A stretch of DNA of 64,000 bases from Candidatus Bacteroides merdavium (GTDB taxonomy: Bacteria; Bacteroidota; Bacteroidia; Bacteroidales; Bacteroidaceae). The stretch covers positions 1 through 64,000 of the forward strand of contig DXAV01000056.1 in the NCBI GenBank assembly GCA_019116805.1, given 5' to 3'. Shown here in pieces: positions 24,550 through 33,461 of the stretch (the first letter of the stretch is position 1; each line of letters begins with the position of its first letter). The position numbers were made by a program, and so were the translations under genes. The notes below the pieces were generated by a model. That model searched no databases and was not told where the DNA came from. It saw only the letters and a program-made list of their open reading frames with translations.

Positions 24550-26592
24550 TTATTTCACTTCGCTACCCGGCTTCACCTCGCGCAACACGGAGGTTACAGC
24601 CAGCGAGCCGTCATAGTTCTCGGCAGAAAGAATCATGCCTTCGCTGACGAGGCCGTTCTTGAACTGGCGCGGAGCCAGGTTGGCAATGAACAATACCTGT
24701 TTGCCCACCAGTTCTTCGGGTTTGTAGTGCTGGGCGATACCGCTGACGATGGTGCGGTTCTCCAATCCGTCGGCAATCTTGAACTGAAGCAGCTTCTTCA
24801 TCTTGGGTACGGCCTGGCACTCGAGTACAGTACCTACACGGATATCAAGTTTCTCGAACTCTTCGAACGAAATGACGGGCTTGATGGGATTAGCCTTGTA
24901 GTTGGCTGCTTCGTTGGCCTTCTTCGTGGCGAGCAGCTTGTCCACCTGTGCCTGGATGGCTTCGTCGTCAATCTTCTCGAACAGCAGTTCGGGTTCGCCC
25001 AGTTTGTGTCCGGCAGCCAGCAGGTCGGTGCGGCCCAGGTTGGCCCAGTCGAAGCTTTCCATGTTCAGCATGTGGCGCAGGCGTTCGCTGCTGAAAGGCA
25101 GGAACGGCTCGAAGGCGATGGCCAGGTTGGCCGTCAGCTGAAGGGCGATGTGCAGGATGGTCTGCACGCGGCCCATGTCGGTCTTGGCCAGTTTCCAAGG
25201 CTCGGTGTCGGCCAGGTATTTGTTACCGATGCGGGCCAGGTTCATGGCTTCCTTCTGTGCGTCGCGGAATTTGAAGACGTCGAGCAACTTCTCCACTTCG
25301 GTCTTCACATCGGCAAATTCCTTCAGTGTGTCGCGGTCGTAGTCGGTCAGTTCGCCACAGGCGGGCACTACGCCGTCGAAGTATTTCTTGGTGAGCTGCA
25401 GGGCACGGTTCACGAAGTTGCCATAGACGGCCACCAGCTCGTTGTTGTTGCGTGCCTGGAAATCCTTCCACGTAAAGTCGTTGTCCTTCGTCTCGGGTGC
25501 GTTGGCGGTGAGCACGTAACGCAGCACGTCCTGCTTGCCGGGGAAGTCCTGCAGGTATTCGTGCAACCACACGGCCCAGTTGCGTGAAGTCGATATCTTG
25601 TCGCCTTCCAGGTTCAGGAACTCGTTGGAGGGCACATTGTCGGGCAGGATGTACGAGCCTTCGGCCTTCAGCATGGCGGGGAAGACGATGCAGTGGAACA
25701 CGATGTTGTCCTTGCCGATGAAGTGGACGAGACGTGTTTCAGGGTCTTTCCACCACTTCTCCCACGAGTCGGGCAGCAGTTCCTTGGTGTTGCTGATGTA
25801 GCCGATGGGAGCGTCGAACCACACGTAGAGCACCTTACCTTCGGCACCTTCTACGGGCACGGGGATACCCCAGTCGAGGTCGCGGCTCACGGCACGCGGC
25901 TGCAATCCCATGTCGAGCCACGACTTACACTGGCCATAAACGTTGGGACGCCATTCCTTGTGGTCTTCCAGAATCCACTGGCGCAGCCAGCCTTCATGCT
26001 TGTCCAGCGGGAGGTACCAGTGTTTGGTCTCCTTCATCACGGGTGCGCTACCGCTGATGGCACTCTTGGGATTGATAAGCTCCGTGGGGCTCAGCGTGGA
26101 ACCGCACTTTTCGCATTGGTCGCCGTAGGCTCCTTCGGCGTGGCAACGGGGACATTCGCCGGTGATGTAGCGGTCGGCCAGGAAAGTCTTGGCTTCCTCG
26201 TCATAGTATTGCATGGAGGTCTTCTCGATGAACTCACCCTTGTCGTAGAGCTTGCGGAAAAAGTCGGAAGCTGTCTTGTGATGTATCTCCGAAGAAGTAC
26301 GACCATAAACATCGAACGAGATGCCGAACTCCTTGAACGAGTCGCGGATCAGTGTGTGATAGCGGTCCACCACGTCCTGAGGCGTACAGCCTTCCTTCTT
26401 GGCGCGGATGGTGATGGGTACCCCGTGCTCGTCGCTTCCGCCGATGAAGATGACGTCCTCCTTTTTGAGGCGCAGGTAGCGCACGTAGATGTCGGCGGGG
26501 ACGTAAACGCCGGCCAGGTGTCCGATGTGGACGGGACCGTTGGCATAGGGCAGGGCCGATGTCACGGTGGTACGTTTGAATTTCTTTTCCAT
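24550..26592 (-). CDS. metG: Methionyl-tRNA synthetase
   Basis: A 680-residue class I synthetase that charges tRNA-Met. ATG 26592 ([20 protein letters not shown]) has AAAGGA upstream and a -7 TATCTTTG about 40 bp back; the 26 residues further upstream are not conserved-looking. HIGH-type motif VHIGHLAG is near 22. A zinc knuckle ([20 protein letters not shown]) is near 147. The KMSKS-type loop appears as DKISTSRNW (about 345). The C-terminal EMAP/tRNA-binding domain (about 575-680) has [20 protein letters not shown]. Two polysaccharide genes follow at once, so glycan export may share its promoter. Confidence 0.97.
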   Translation of the reverse strand: MEKKFKRTTVTSALPYANGPVHIGHLAGVYVPADIYVRYLRLKKEDVIFIGGSDEHGVPITIRAKKEGCTPQDVVDRYHTLIRDSFKEFGISFDVYGRTSSEIHHKTASDFFRKLYDKGEFIEKTSMQYYDEEAKTFLADRYITGECPRCHAEGAYGDQCEKCGSTLSPTELINPKSAISGSAPVMKETKHWYLPLDKHEGWLRQWILEDHKEWRPNVYGQCKSWLDMGLQPRAVSRDLDWGIPVPVEGAEGKVLYVWFDAPIGYISNTKELLPDSWEKWWKDPETRLVHFIGKDNIVFHCIVFPAMLKAEGSYILPDNVPSNEFLNLEGDKISTSRNWAVWLHEYLQDFPGKQDVLRYVLTANAPETKDNDFTWKDFQARNNNELVAVYGNFVNRALQLTKKYFDGVVPACGELTDYDRDTLKEFADVKTEVEKLLDVFKFRDAQKEAMNLARIGNKYLADTEPWKLAKTDMGRVQTILHIALQLTANLAIAFEPFLPFSSERLRHMLNMESFDWANLGRTDLLAAGHKLGEPELLFEKIDDEAIQAQVDKLLATKKANEAANYKANPIKPVISFEEFEKLDIRVGTVLECQAVPKMKKLLQFKIADGLENRTIVSGIAQHYKPEELVGKQVLFIANLAPRQFKNGLVSEGMILSAENYDGSLAVTSVLREVKPGSEVK

Positions 26593-26690
26593 ATCGTTGT
26601 TTTCCTTTAATTGACTGACTGTATGGGCACAAAGATACGGCTTTTCTTGCAAATTATCCATACTTCCCAAATCTTTCCAGTTTTGGTCTC

Positions 26691-26698
26691 TATCTTTG
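26691..26698 (+). promoter_or_regulatory. -7 promoter motif of PepSY-like lipoprotein gene
   Basis: TATCTTTG, leaving a leader of about 85 nt before ATG 26791. The metG promoter lies 60 bp away in the opposite direction. Confidence 0.45.
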
Positions 26699-26790
26699 TC
26701 GTACTAAATAAGGGTTGGGGACTGGCTTTCGGCAGTTTCTTTCCATGTATAAAATGAACAATTACAATTATAATTTAAAAAAGAGTCACA

Positions 26791-27258
26791 ATGAAAGTAA
26801 GAAATTTGTTAGCGTTTCTCCCGATGTTGCTGGGAGTGTTGTTATTGTCAAGCTGCGACGACGAGAAGAAGATTGATTTTGCAGATCTGCCGAGCCAGGC
26901 ACGCTCTTTCGTGGAAACCTACTTCCCTGATGTTGATATCCTGTCTGTTATTCAGGAGAAGGACGACGGGCGGAAGGAGTATCAGGTGAAGTTGTCCGAC
27001 GGTACGGATATGGAGTTCGATGAAGCTGGGGCATGGATCAGCATCGAGTGTTATTTCAGTTCCCTGCCCGAAGGCATTTTGCCTGCAAATGTCACGGCCA
27101 AGGTCTATGAACTGCATCCTGAAGGCTACATCAATGGTGTGGACAAAGAGCTGGGCGGTTATCTCGTGGAAGTGACGGCTGCCGACGGTATCGACTGGGA
27201 CATGAGGTTTAACGCTCAGTTCGAGTATGTTTCGCAGAGTCAGGACAGGAATGACTGA
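26791..27258 (+). CDS. PepSY-like (DUF2874) lipoprotein
   Basis: 155 residues. Lipobox LLLSSCDD puts the lipidated Cys near residue 23. The mature part has two similar halves (about 30-90 and 92-150): LPSQARSFVETYFPDVDILS with YQVKLSDGTDMEFDEAGAW, then LPANVTAKVYELHPEGYING with YLVEVTAADGIDWDMRFNAQ. That is the double repeat of the putative beta-lactamase-inhibitor-like PepSY_like family common in Bacteroides. It acts in the periplasm; its partner is unknown. It has its own promoter and terminator. Confidence 0.82.
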   Translation: MKVRNLLAFLPMLLGVLLLSSCDDEKKIDFADLPSQARSFVETYFPDVDILSVIQEKDDGRKEYQVKLSDGTDMEFDEAGAWISIECYFSSLPEGILPANVTAKVYELHPEGYINGVDKELGGYLVEVTAADGIDWDMRFNAQFEYVSQSQDRND

Positions 27259-27268
27259 CAAGTGTACA

Positions 27269-27300
27269 AAAGGTTGTGCCGGAACTCCGGCACAACCTTT
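27269..27300. terminator. Perfect bidirectional terminator
   Basis: AAAGGTTGTGCCGG (27269-27282), loop AACT, exact complement to 27300, then CTTT. It lies between the PepSY-like gene (+) and the methyltransferase (-). Confidence 0.85.
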
Positions 27301-27325
27301 CTTTATGTAGAAAGCCCTATGTCTG

Positions 27326-28096
27326 TCATTTCAACAGATAGAAGCAGGAAGTTGTGAAGAAATTCCGCACGTAGGGAATGCAGGCAATGAGTGTCGGCAA
27401 CCTGCGGGGTTTTAACCCGAATTTCACTTCGTAATGGGGATTTATGAAGTAGAGCTGCCTGTCTGCGAGGGTAAACTCCTGCTTCGCCATTTTCTCGAAC
27501 AGCTCTATCGGTGTCCGTGTTTGTTTGATGGAAAGCAGTTCTTCGATGCGTGCTTGGGTTTCGCCTCCCGCTTTTAGGATGCCTTTGTAGAGTGGGGAAG
27601 GCAGCAGGTGGATGAAGGGCAGGTGGGATATTACTTTGTTCCTGCATATTTGCTGATGTCCGCCGAAGGGCATCTGCCAAGCTGGAAATGACATGAAGAC
27701 AATGCCTCCAGGTTTGAGGTAGTGCCTCAAGCCGGACAGGAAAGCTGCTTTCCGTTCGATATGTTCGATGACGTCGTGGCAAAGAATCAGGTCGAACGAA
27801 TGTTCCAGTCCTTTCAGAAGGAAGATGTCCGAAGCAATGAACGTGCCTTGTGCTTGTTGCTCGGCAAAGAAGCGGATGGCATCTTTTATCCTGTTCTCAG
27901 ACAGGTCCACTCCGGTGACGTTGCATCCTGTTTCGGCAAAGGGCAACAGGTTGCCGCCGTCGCCGCATCCCACTTCCAATACGTTCATTCCCCTTTCCAT
28001 CCGTTTGAAGCGGGCAATGTAAGGCAGGTAATATGTCCGGCTCGTCAAGGCAAGCTCCTTGAAGTATAGCTCTCTGTTGTGTTGGCGTTCTTGCAT
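27326..28096 (-). CDS. Class I SAM-dependent methyltransferase
   Basis: 256 residues, start MQERQHNRELYFKELALTSR. Motif I is NVLEVGCGDGGNLLPFAETG (about 36), motif II VTGVDLSENRIKDAI, then CHDVIEHIERK and KPGGIVFMSFPAWQMPFGGH (post-I and motif III). This architecture resembles UbiG/lipid or small-molecule O-methyltransferases. No substrate can be named. A minus-strand TACATTTG motif lies at 28161-28168. It is a single-gene unit between two terminators or gene ends. Confidence 0.88.
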   Translation of the reverse strand: MQERQHNRELYFKELALTSRTYYLPYIARFKRMERGMNVLEVGCGDGGNLLPFAETGCNVTGVDLSENRIKDAIRFFAEQQAQGTFIASDIFLLKGLEHSFDLILCHDVIEHIERKAAFLSGLRHYLKPGGIVFMSFPAWQMPFGGHQQICRNKVISHLPFIHLLPSPLYKGILKAGGETQARIEELLSIKQTRTPIELFEKMAKQEFTLADRQLYFINPHYEVKFGLKPRRLPTLIACIPYVRNFFTTSCFYLLK

Positions 28097-28262
28097 ATCG
28101 GTCTGTTACAAATGCGACAAATAATTTTTTTTCATGACATCATGAATGATTGATTTGCCGCAAATGTAAGAGGGTTGCCTTTGTTTATGGATGAAATGCA
28201 ATATGCAAATTGTACGCTTTTGTTTATCGTACTTTTCGGGTGTACGCAAAAAGTACGCTTCC

Positions 28263-29999
28263 TTAAAATGTGCTTATAAAGTTATCCCACTGTTCCGGTG
28301 TGCCATCTTTCCCCATTACTTTGCTATACAGTCTTTTGCGGATAGAACTGATGGCTTGTCTGCTGCGTATGGTGATAAATGCGATTTGGGCTGGAGACAA
28401 ACCTATTTTGATTAAGACGCAAACTTGTATCTCTATTGTTTTCATCGGGTAAAGTTCGAGGAGACGCGTGGTAAACTGATTGTATGCCTCGTCAACGGCA
28501 CACATTAATTCCTTCCAGTCGTCATTGCCAATCTTTTCATCGCTTCCCTGAACTGCAAAATGAAACTTTTTGTAAATGTCGGAGTGTTTTAAGGCTAATT
28601 CCGATTGTTTCTGCACTCTTTGGGTAGCTGTTATTTGTTCATTGGTTTTTTCTATTAAGGATTTTTGAGCTTTTAGCAAGTCTTGCTGTAACTGGTCTTT
28701 CTCTATTTCTGCTTTGTGCAGGGAAAGTTCCAGTACCTTGATTTGTTCTTTGTTTTTTTCCAGATACGTGTTGCTTTGCGCATATCTATGTTTAATCCTT
28801 TCTTGTTTGACAAGTCGTTGTTGCTCTTTCTTTTTACGGAATTGGTGATAAGCAATGAAGAGGAAAACAAGAGATAGAAGTGAGAAAATAAGAAGAATAT
28901 TCCACAGTTTGTAGTTGGCTGCTTGGCGTTGTAATTTGCTGTTTTCTTTCTCTTTTAGTTGATAATTGTACAAGGCTTGTACTTTCCTGACGGTTTCCGA
29001 CTGGGTGATGGATTGCAGTGTATCCGAGTATGCCAAGAAATCTTTGAAATATAATAAGGCTTCTTTGTATTTCCCTTTACGTTGCGCTATATTGGCTAAT
29101 CCTTGATAGGCTCCTGCCTTGTGAAGGGTGCTATTTACAGACAATAGTTGGGAATAATAGTATTCTGCTGAGTCCAGTTGGTTGGTATAATAGTAATAAC
29201 GGGCGGTTGTGGCACAGTATGGAGGACGATTATGAGCTTCAAAGTCCCGCCCGGCGATTTGCAAGGCTTGGTATGCTTCTTGATACATGCCTAATTTGCT
29301 GTAATATCCCGACAGTTCCCTGTTGACCATGCTTTGTAGATGGTTGCTTTTGATCGTCTTTGCCAAGTAACCCGCTTGCTTGTAATAATATATGGCGCTG
29401 TCTGTTTGTTGCAGTGTACTAAATGAACGTCCGATATCGCGCAGGTCATAGACCATTCCCGTGCTGTCGTTTGACAGTTGGTTATACTTATATGCTTCTT
29501 TGAATACTTCCGGCGTTTTATCGTATATATCTTGGTATAGATAAAGATACCCCATTTGGCTGTATATACGGCTTTTTAGTTGGTAATTACCGTTTTGGTC
29601 TGAAGACGCATCTATAGCCTTCTGTAAATATTCCAGTGCCTGCGGCGCATCCCCCAAATCTCGATATACCCGCCCTGCATAGTAGTATGTTTCCGGCAAT
29701 CGCTCCCGGTCTTTTCTCTCTTCGTAATATTTCACAACAGTCTTGATAAGGCTGTCAGAGGTATGTGTAATGTATGCTTTGTCCTTGGCCTTGATTGTCA
29801 GTAGCTGGTAGTACATTTGTGTGGCTTGGGGTTCAAACGCCATACTTCTTTTAAGTTCTTCCAGCAAGATGACCGCACTGTCTGGATTATTGTGGATTAA
29901 CGAGTCGGCAACCCGAAGACTTTGCGGATAGGGCTTGTTGGTGCAGGCGCAAATGCACATCAGTAACAATATGGGAAACAGTAGTCTGACTTTTTTCAC
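28263..29999 (-). CDS. Membrane-anchored TPR protein with C-terminal LuxR-like HTH
   Basis: A 578-residue protein. The N-terminus has a lipobox-like CICAC (Cys near 19). Residues about 40-350 hold several TPR-like helical repeats (ETYYYAGRVYRDLGDAPQAL, AGAYQGLANIAQRKGKYKEA). One transmembrane segment (about 365-387; LLIFSLLSLVFLFIAYHQF) is followed by a long coiled coil (about 390-480, rich in K/E/Q). The C-terminal IQVCVLIKIGLSPAQIAFIT and RQAISSIRKRLYS segment is a LuxR-like HTH. The layout suggests a one-piece regulator reading periplasmic signals directly to DNA. Its codons look more AT-rich than the surroundings. No target genes are apparent nearby. Confidence 0.8.
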   Translation of the reverse strand: MKKVRLLFPILLLMCICACTNKPYPQSLRVADSLIHNNPDSAVILLEELKRSMAFEPQATQMYYQLLTIKAKDKAYITHTSDSLIKTVVKYYEERKDRERLPETYYYAGRVYRDLGDAPQALEYLQKAIDASSDQNGNYQLKSRIYSQMGYLYLYQDIYDKTPEVFKEAYKYNQLSNDSTGMVYDLRDIGRSFSTLQQTDSAIYYYKQAGYLAKTIKSNHLQSMVNRELSGYYSKLGMYQEAYQALQIAGRDFEAHNRPPYCATTARYYYYTNQLDSAEYYYSQLLSVNSTLHKAGAYQGLANIAQRKGKYKEALLYFKDFLAYSDTLQSITQSETVRKVQALYNYQLKEKENSKLQRQAANYKLWNILLIFSLLSLVFLFIAYHQFRKKKEQQRLVKQERIKHRYAQSNTYLEKNKEQIKVLELSLHKAEIEKDQLQQDLLKAQKSLIEKTNEQITATQRVQKQSELALKHSDIYKKFHFAVQGSDEKIGNDDWKELMCAVDEAYNQFTTRLLELYPMKTIEIQVCVLIKIGLSPAQIAFITIRSRQAISSIRKRLYSKVMGKDGTPEQWDNFISTF

Positions 30000-30127
30000 A
30001 GTTATATTTATTTATCATGCTGCAAAAATAAGCTTTTTCTGCAAAATACGGCTGTTCTTCGAGATACTTCCTGGGGCTGTCAAAGAAAATGTTCGCTTTT
30101 TGCAAACGTTGGGAAAGCGATTTTCTG

Positions 30128-30736
30128 CTACTTCCGATAACCAGTTGAAATAAAGTTCACGCTGTTATACGCATACTTATACGCATCAGCCATGATAACG
30201 GCTTCTGCGGGATACGCCTCCTTCGCATACGCATACAGATCGGCGAACTCCGCTTCCAATGTCCGTGAACGGACGATGTTCGACCAGTAAAAGAACCAGA
30301 ACTGAAAACGATGCCCGATACGCAGTCGGGATAAACAGGTGAAAATCCCCTTCCGGCTTTCGCCGTCGGCAGACAATGCCTCACCCACCAACTCTCTAAG
30401 ATAGTTGGGGGCATCTGCATCCAATTCGCCGCCGATGCAAAGGTTTACCAGACGTTCGCAGTATTCATCCGTCGGTATCGCCTTTGCCATTTCCCCCAAA
30501 GCGTGTACATGCTTGTTGGCCCTGTCATAGAAAGGTGCTCCGTATTGATAGGTCGCGATGAACTCCATCCAATTTTTGGGGAAGGCATCGAAAAAGACCC
30601 GTTGGTTGGCTGGTGAGCTCTCCTGCTGCCATGCGGCATAGGCCTGAGCCAACTTCGTTGTGTCAACAGATACATACTGCGCTTTCGCATAAAGGGAAGT
30701 ACACAATACCAAATAGATTACAAATGACTTTCTCAT
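30128..30736 (-). CDS. Hypothetical secreted protein
   Basis: 202 residues with a signal peptide (MRKSFVIYLVLCTSLYAKA before QY). The mature domain is mostly helical, with AYAAWQQESSPANQRVFFDA, FPKNWMEFIATYQYG and LREL/ALSA segments, aromatic-rich near the end (RFQFWFFYWSN). I recognise no family. It is the first gene left of a 590-bp gene-free region and convergent with nothing; the TPR regulator gene lies 128 bp downstream on the same strand. Confidence 0.7.
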   Translation of the reverse strand: MRKSFVIYLVLCTSLYAKAQYVSVDTTKLAQAYAAWQQESSPANQRVFFDAFPKNWMEFIATYQYGAPFYDRANKHVHALGEMAKAIPTDEYCERLVNLCIGGELDADAPNYLRELVGEALSADGESRKGIFTCLSRLRIGHRFQFWFFYWSNIVRSRTLEAEFADLYAYAKEAYPAEAVIMADAYKYAYNSVNFISTGYRK

Positions 30737-30893
30737 AAAGGAAATGAATTAAAGATTTCACTATTCATACGCTTCCGGTCGGATACGCGTTTTAATGGTT
30801 CTCAAATTATTAAGTCCCGAAATATATGCAATTTCACGGATAAATACAAGGTTTGCTTGTCACTATTCTATAACCGTTTCGTTACTACATTAC

Positions 30894-31005
30894 GAAGCGC
30901 AGCGTGGCACCTTTATGAAACGTAGGCCGACACCCTGACGAAGCGTAGCGTGACATCACTAGAAAACAGACGTTTTTTCCCCAGTGGGGAAAAATCTCTC
31001 TAACC
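30894..31005. repeat. Tandem 22/23-bp units (GAAGCGTAGCGTGAC type)
   Basis: Related units start at 30894 (GAAGCGCAGCGTGGCACC), 30917 (GAAACGTAGGCCGACACC) and 30940 (GAAGCGTAGCGTGACATC), spaced 23, 23 and then 22 bp. Less similar but phased segments start at 30962 and 30984 and include a perfect hairpin TTTTTCCCC-AGT-GGGGAAAAA (30974-30994). It lies in the divergent gap 30737-31331. Confidence 0.65.
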
Positions 31006-31021
31006 GGGCAGTTTGGACTCG

Positions 31022-31105
31022 CTAACTATGGACTTTAGAGCGCTAAAGTGGATAGTTAGCGGACCAAAGTAGATAGTTAGCGGGCTAAAGTTGATCGTTG
31101 GAGAA
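31022..31105. repeat. Tandem 21-bp units (CTAAAGTNGATAGTTAG)
   Basis: Direct units start at 31043, 31064 and 31085 (21-bp period; CTAAAGTGGATAGTTAG, CCAAAGTAGATAGTTAG, CTAAAGTTGATCGTTGG) with 4-base linkers. The segment 31022-31038, CTAACTATGGACTTTAG, is the same unit inverted, so a large hairpin can form. It follows directly on the preceding array. Confidence 0.75.
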
Positions 31106-31124
31106 GCCGGGATAAACAAAGGAA

Positions 31125-31224
31125 AGCAGTTTGTCTGTTTCTGCCTTCACGCTTTCACAGGTATACAAACTGCTGTCTATGAGCAGCTTCCCGTGAAAGA
31201 TAGCGGTGAAAGCGTGAAGGCAGA
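31125..31224. repeat. Nested inverted repeat upstream of acyl-CoA synthetase
   Basis: TCTGCCTTCACGCTTTCAC (31140-31158) has an exact complement at 31206-31224. AGCAGTTTGT (31125-31134) pairs with ACAAACTGCT (31165-31174), and CTGCT/AGCAG can form an inner stem. These pairings exclude each other in part. The element lies upstream of the promoter at 31274-31303, so it is not in that mRNA leader. Confidence 0.7.
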
Positions 31225-31273
31225 GAAGTTAAGCTGTGACGGAACTGAAGTTAAGCAGAAAGAGCGCTGATGG

Positions 31274-31303
31274 TTGGCTATTTCGGTTTAATTACTAACT
31301 TTG
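31274..31303 (+). promoter_or_regulatory. Promoter of the acyl-CoA synthetase gene
   Basis: TTGG (31274-31277) and TAACTTTG (31296-31303) have an 18-bp spacing, a good fit to the Bacteroides -33/-7 promoter. ATG 31332 follows 28 bp later. Confidence 0.55.
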
Positions 31304-31331
31304 CGGGTGGAACCAATAAAAACATGTGGTT

Positions 31332-33410
31332 ATGATAACAAGTCAACTGCTGCACCCCGCGAGCATCGTCGTGGTCGGTGCGTCCAACAATGTCCACAAG
31401 CCCGGAGGGGCTATCCTGAAAAACCTCATTAGTGGCGGCTACACAGGCGAGCTGCGCGCCGTCAACCCCAAAGAACAGGAAGTGCAAGGCATCCGCGCCT
31501 ATGCCGACGTGAAGGATATTCCCGATACTGACCTGGCCATCCTGGCCATCCCTGCTCCGCTGTGCCCCGACGCGGTGGAGACGCTGGCGGCCGAGAAGCA
31601 CGTGCGCGCCTTCATCATCCTCTCCGCCGGCTTCGGCGAGGAAACGCACGAGGGGGCGCTGCTGGAGGACCGCATCCTCGAGACCGTCAACCGCTACGGC
31701 GCCTCGCTCATCGGCCCAAACTGCATCGGCTACATGAACTCGTGGCACCACAGTGTCTTCAGCCAGCCCATCCCCCAACTGCATCCGCAGGGCGTGGACC
31801 TCATCTCCAGCTCGGGCGCCACGGCGGTGTTTATCCTCGAAAGCGCCGTGACCAAGGGCCTGCCCTTCTGCTCCGTCTGGTCGGTGGGCAACGCCAAGCA
31901 GATCGGCGTGGAGGACGTGCTGCAGTACATGGACGAGCATTTCGACCCTGTGCGCGACTCGCGCATCAAGCTGCTCTATATCGAGAGTATCGGCGACCCC
32001 GACCGCCTGCTCTTCCATGCCTCGTCGCTTATCAAGAAGGGCTGCCGCATCGCCGCCATCAAGAGCGGAAGCAGCGAGAGCGGCAGCCGTGCGGCCAGTT
32101 CGCACACGGGCGCCATCGCCAGCAGCGACTCCGCCGTCGAGGCCCTTTTCCGCAAGGCGGGCATCGTGCGCTGCTATTCGCGTGAGGAGCTGACCACCGT
32201 GGGCTGTATCTTCACCTTGCCCGAACTGAAGGGCAAGAACTTTGCCATCATCACCCATGCCGGCGGGCCGGGCGTGATGCTGACCGATGCCTTGAGCAAG
32301 GGTGGCTTGAACGTACCGCGACTCGAAGGCCCCTTGGCCGACGAACTGAAGGCACAGCTCTATCCCGGCGCTTCGGTGGGTAACCCCATCGACATCCTGG
32401 CTACAGGTACGCCTGAGCACCTGAAACTCTGTCTGGATTATTGCGAAAACAAGTTCGAGAACATCGACGCCGTGATGGCCATCTTCGGCACGCCGGGCCT
32501 GGTGACGATGTTCGACATGTACGACGTGCTGCACGAGGCGATGCAGACGTGCCGCAAGCCCATTTTCCCCATCCTGCCCTCCATCAACACAGCCGGTGCC
32601 GAGGTGGCCGACTTTCTGAAGAAGGGCCATGTGAACTTTGCCGACGAGGTGACGCTGGGCACCATGCTGACACGCATCATGAACGTACCCCGCCCCGCGG
32701 CCAACGAAATCGAGCTGTTCGGCGTGGACGTGCCGCGCATCCGCCGCATCATCGATTCCATTGCCGAAGATGGTTACATCCCGCCCCATCAGGTACAGGC
32801 CCTTCTACGTTCGGCAGGCATCCCGCTGGTGGACGAGTTCGTTTCGTCGAAGAAGGAAGAAGTGCTGGCTTTCGCGCGCCGCGTGGGTTTCCCTGTGGTG
32901 GCCAAGGTAGTAGGCCCCGTCCACAAATCGGATATCGGCGGCGTAGTGCTCAACATCAAGAGCGAGCAACATCTGGCTTTGGAGTTCGACCGTATGATGC
33001 AGCTACCCGAAGTAACCGCCGTCATGGTACAGCCCATGCTGAAGGGTACAGAGCTGTTCATCGGCGCCAAGTACGAAGAGAAATTCGGCCACGTGGTGCT
33101 CTGCGGCTTGGGCGGTATCTTCGTCGAGGTGCTGAAAGATGTATCGTCTGGCCTTGCCCCACTGTCCTACGAAGAAGCCTACTCCATGATCCGCTCCCTC
33201 CGCGCCTACAAGATTATCAAGGGTACGCGCGGTCAGAAGGGTGTCAACGAGGACAAGTTTGCCGAAATCATCGTTCGCCTCTCCACCCTGCTGCGTTTCG
33301 CTACGGAAATCAAGGAGATGGACATCAACCCCCTGCTGGCTACGGACAAGCATGTGATAGCCGTGGATGCACGCATCCGCATCGAAAAAAGTCGGGGGCA
33401 GGTGCAGTAA
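31332..33410 (+). CDS. ADP-forming acetate-CoA ligase (acyl-CoA synthetase)
   Basis: 692 residues from ATG 31332. The alpha and beta parts are fused. The CoA-binding domain is at the N-terminus (IVVVGASNNVHKPGGAILKN); the succinyl-CoA-ligase-like domain has IGPNCIGYMNSW and the phosphohistidine region SSHTGAIASSDSAVEALFRK. The C-terminal ATP-grasp domain (about 470-692) has VVAKVVGPVHKSDIGGVVLN and GLGGIFVEVLKDVSSGLAP. The reaction is acetyl-CoA + ADP + Pi to acetate + CoA + ATP, or the branched-acyl equivalent, giving ATP from fermentation. It is monocistronic, 51 bp before the rSAM/lipoprotein pair. Confidence 0.93.
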   Translation: MITSQLLHPASIVVVGASNNVHKPGGAILKNLISGGYTGELRAVNPKEQEVQGIRAYADVKDIPDTDLAILAIPAPLCPDAVETLAAEKHVRAFIILSAGFGEETHEGALLEDRILETVNRYGASLIGPNCIGYMNSWHHSVFSQPIPQLHPQGVDLISSSGATAVFILESAVTKGLPFCSVWSVGNAKQIGVEDVLQYMDEHFDPVRDSRIKLLYIESIGDPDRLLFHASSLIKKGCRIAAIKSGSSESGSRAASSHTGAIASSDSAVEALFRKAGIVRCYSREELTTVGCIFTLPELKGKNFAIITHAGGPGVMLTDALSKGGLNVPRLEGPLADELKAQLYPGASVGNPIDILATGTPEHLKLCLDYCENKFENIDAVMAIFGTPGLVTMFDMYDVLHEAMQTCRKPIFPILPSINTAGAEVADFLKKGHVNFADEVTLGTMLTRIMNVPRPAANEIELFGVDVPRIRRIIDSIAEDGYIPPHQVQALLRSAGIPLVDEFVSSKKEEVLAFARRVGFPVVAKVVGPVHKSDIGGVVLNIKSEQHLALEFDRMMQLPEVTAVMVQPMLKGTELFIGAKYEEKFGHVVLCGLGGIFVEVLKDVSSGLAPLSYEEAYSMIRSLRAYKIIKGTRGQKGVNEDKFAEIIVRLSTLLRFATEIKEMDINPLLATDKHVIAVDARIRIEKSRGQVQ

Positions 33411-33461
33411 AGTCGTGTATCGTGCATTTATAGAGATGTAAACCTATAAAATAATGATTAC

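Noticed and set aside
28180-28262. Short direct repeats of TGTACGC near the end of the TPR regulator gene
   Set aside because: Copies are short and unevenly spaced, and could be chance; not enough for a repeat or terminator call.
31278-32789. A 503-codon minus-strand frame opposite the acyl-CoA synthetase
   Set aside because: His- and Gly-rich composition typical of the antisense of a GC-rich gene; the plus strand has all the synthetase motifs.
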